Under the pieces are notes generated by a model. It ran no database searches and was not told the DNA's origin. It was given only the letters and a program-made list of their open reading frames with translations. Position numbers and translations under genes: made by a program. This document shows positions 6,212 through 6,816 of a stretch of 6,816 nucleotides of DNA, piece after piece (the first letter of the stretch is position 1; each line of letters starts with the position of its first letter). The stretch spans positions 1 through 6,816 of the forward strand of contig URVF01000084.1 in the NCBI GenBank assembly GCA_900551185.1, read 5' to 3'. This stretch comes from an uncultured Collinsella sp. (GTDB lineage Bacteria; Actinomycetota; Coriobacteriia; Coriobacteriales; Coriobacteriaceae).

Positions 6212-6239
6212 AATGCCCGGGATCCGACCCCCGGGCATT
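6212..6239. terminator. Hairpin just beyond the small peptide gene
   Basis: A 10-bp perfect stem (AATGCCCGGG, 6212-6221, with its complement at 6230-6239) encloses an 8-nt loop. On the plus strand CTTATTT follows, a fair U-tract; on the minus strand only TTAACAAAAG follows, a poor one. It begins 1 nt after the TAA of the peptide gene. It may terminate in both directions, but probably incompletely on the minus strand. Confidence 0.6.
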
Positions 6240-6240
6240 C

Positions 6241-6393
6241 TTATTTGCGCTTGTTGCGGCGCAAATGCCTTCTACCGTCCGCACCGCGCGTGCGCCTACG
6301 GACCTTAAACCGAACCTCATACGAGTCAAGAAACGCGATGACGAACGTGCCCACCGCCGCGAGGGCGGCGAGCGCGTTAAGGAATTTCAGCAT
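6241..6393 (-). CDS. Small basic single-pass membrane peptide (50 aa)
   Basis: ATG 6393 is preceded by GGAGG at 6401-6405 with 7-nt spacing, the best ribosome binding site in the window. The 50-residue product begins MLKFLNALAALAAVGTFVIA: residues about 3-24 form one membrane helix, followed by DSYEV and a tail carrying about 16 Arg/Lys residues to the C-terminus. By the positive-inside rule the tail would be cytoplasmic. The form (short helix plus basic tail) recalls small membrane toxins and other small membrane proteins, but I recognise no family. A hairpin (6243-6266, ATTTGCGC/GCGCAAAT) lies in its last codons, next to the one at 6212-6239. The frame stays open upstream to 6666, but that extension crosses a terminator and is not credible. 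A possible -10 (TAAAAT, 6450-6455) lies 57 nt before the start. Confidence 0.68.
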   Translation of the reverse strand: MLKFLNALAALAAVGTFVIAFLDSYEVRFKVRRRTRGADGRRHLRRNKRK

Positions 6394-6400
6394 TTGGGGA

Positions 6401-6405
6401 CCTCC
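6401..6405 (-). promoter_or_regulatory. Ribosome binding site of the small membrane peptide
   Basis: GGAGG on the minus strand, 7 nt before ATG 6393. It picks out a 50-codon gene from a longer open frame. Confidence 0.75.
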
Positions 6406-6417
6406 GATCGAGTCGTC

Positions 6418-6442
6418 GGCCGCCCGCGCACGGGATGCGTCG
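6418..6442 (-). repeat. Split inverted repeat, right copy
   Basis: Read on the minus strand, this is CGACGCATCCCG, one T, then GCGCGGGCGGCC: both 12-mers of the copy at 6154-6192 in inverted orientation. It lies in the presumed 5' leader of the small peptide, 13 nt upstream of its GGAGG. CCCG/CGGG within it can also form a small local hairpin. Confidence 0.85.
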
Positions 6443-6560
6443 CAAGGCCATTTTACTGCGAGCGTATGCACCCGCAGCTGGTAAACGCAATAATTGCAAA
6501 CATCTGTTCGATATTCATACGCTTGATCCATCGAGCAATGGAGCCTGGCTGCGTTGTCCC

Positions 6561-6599
6561 AAAAAAAACGGGGCAAACTCCAGTGCGGAGTTTGCCCCG
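6561..6599 (-). terminator. Strong intrinsic terminator of the right-end gene
   Basis: A 13-bp perfect GC-rich stem (CGGGGCAAACTCC at 6569-6581 with 6587-6599) encloses a 5-nt loop, followed on the minus strand by eight Ts (6568-6561). It ends transcription from the gene at 6700-6768, about 100 nt beyond its stop, and implies that the small peptide gene has its own promoter. Confidence 0.95.
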
Positions 6600-6699
6600 A
6601 AAAGAGAATGGCAAAGCAAGAGCGTAGATGGACGAGAAAAGTGTCCGCAAGTCTCATGGCCATCACATCCCACCTGCCAAAGGGATGGGTGAGTGAGCG

Positions 6700-6768
6700 T
6701 TACTCCTGCTCGGACTCCTCAGCCTGCTTACGGCTGCGGATGAGGTGCGCCACGCCGATGCACAGCAC
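6700..6768 (-). CDS. C-terminus of an unidentified, probable membrane protein
   Basis: Only the last 22 codons plus TAA are present; the gene runs off the genomic part at the adapter junction. The residues VLCIGVAHLIRSRK look like the end of a membrane helix followed by positive charges, then an acidic tail (QAEESEQE). A strong terminator downstream on the same strand supports this as a real gene end. The stretch is too short to name a family. Confidence 0.6.
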   Translation of the reverse strand: MLCIGVAHLIRSRKQAEESEQE

Positions 6769-6816
6769 CTGTCTCTTATACACATCTGACGCTGCCGACG
6801 ATCTTACGCGTGTAGA
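6769..6816 (-). other. Nextera P5-side adapter (artefact)
   Basis: The 19-bp Tn5 mosaic end (6769-6787) is followed by the reverse complement of the Nextera read-1 adapter (6788-6801), an 8-base i5 index (TCTTACGC, 6802-6809) and the first 7 bases of the P5 complement. Genomic sequence ends at 6768. Confidence 0.98.

Larger units (their letters stand above)
6394..6699. other. Intergenic region upstream of the small peptide gene
   Basis: This 306-nt gap holds the peptide's leader with the right copy of the split repeat (6418-6442), a TAAAAT -10-like box on the minus strand (6450-6455) without a clear -35, and a loosely spaced 8-bp inverted pair AGCGTATG/CATACGCT (6461-6468, 6516-6523). Further right are the strong terminator at 6561-6599 and about 100 nt of 3' untranslated sequence of the gene at the right end, which includes a short CATCCC/GGGATG hairpin (6666-6671, 6682-6687). 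No convincing gene is present. Confidence 0.6.

Noticed and set aside
6461..6523. AGCGTATG/CATACGCT inverted pair as an operator
   Set aside because: The 8-bp arms are separated by 47 nt with no supporting repeat. I keep it only as a remark in the intergenic entry.
6241..6666. Minus-strand frame of 141 codons ending in the small membrane peptide
   Set aside because: Its first part would be translated through a strong intrinsic terminator (6561-6599). The internal ATG 6393 with GGAGG gives a far more credible 50-residue gene.
1..6816. Composite transposon with 19-bp terminal inverted repeats
   Set aside because: The repeats are Tn5 mosaic ends from Nextera library preparation, joined to index and primer sequence, with no transposase gene inside.

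Overview
The window is 6,718 bp of bacterial DNA (51-6768) flanked by uncut Illumina Nextera adapter sequence: P7 side with index at 1-50, P5 side with index at 6769-6816. The two 19-bp inverted terminal sequences are Tn5 mosaic ends from library preparation, not a transposon. The coding style (GC-rich, all genes on the minus strand, gatCAB order, a pilin-type sortase) suggests a Gram-positive actinobacterium. A gut Coriobacteriia such as Collinsella is my best guess, by inference only.

Read in the direction of transcription (right to left), the window holds: (1) the last 22 codons of a probable membrane protein (6700-6768), closed by a very strong intrinsic terminator (6561-6599); (2) a 50-residue, single-pass, strongly basic membrane peptide (6241-6393) with an excellent ribosome binding site, two hairpins at its 3' end, and a two-part inverted repeat flanking it (6154-6192 against 6418-6442); (3) a two-gene overlapping operon, with a winged-helix protein (5042-6013) followed by an AbiEii-like nucleotidyltransferase (4287-5060), which looks like a toxin-antitoxin or phage-defence pair behind a perfect -10 box and GGAAT half-sites; (4) a class C (pilin-type) sortase (3237-4175); (5) a repeat-rich intergenic region (2941-3236) with five 21-bp tandem repeats, a 19-bp perfect inverted repeat and a REP-like hairpin; (6) the gatC-gatA-gatB operon (2890 down to the left end), whose genes are joined by TAATG stop/start overlaps. 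Its last gene is cut by the contig end.

The gat genes form the GatCAB amidotransferase, which converts misacylated Glu-tRNA(Gln) and Asp-tRNA(Asn). This is core housekeeping. The sortase acts at the cell surface, but no pilin or LPXTG substrate is visible here. The accessory interest is between 4287 and 6450: the HTH-nucleotidyltransferase pair, and the small membrane peptide whose 5' leader is complementary to sequence just beyond its own 3' end. The peptide arrangement resembles the fold-back mRNAs of some type I toxins but is unproven.
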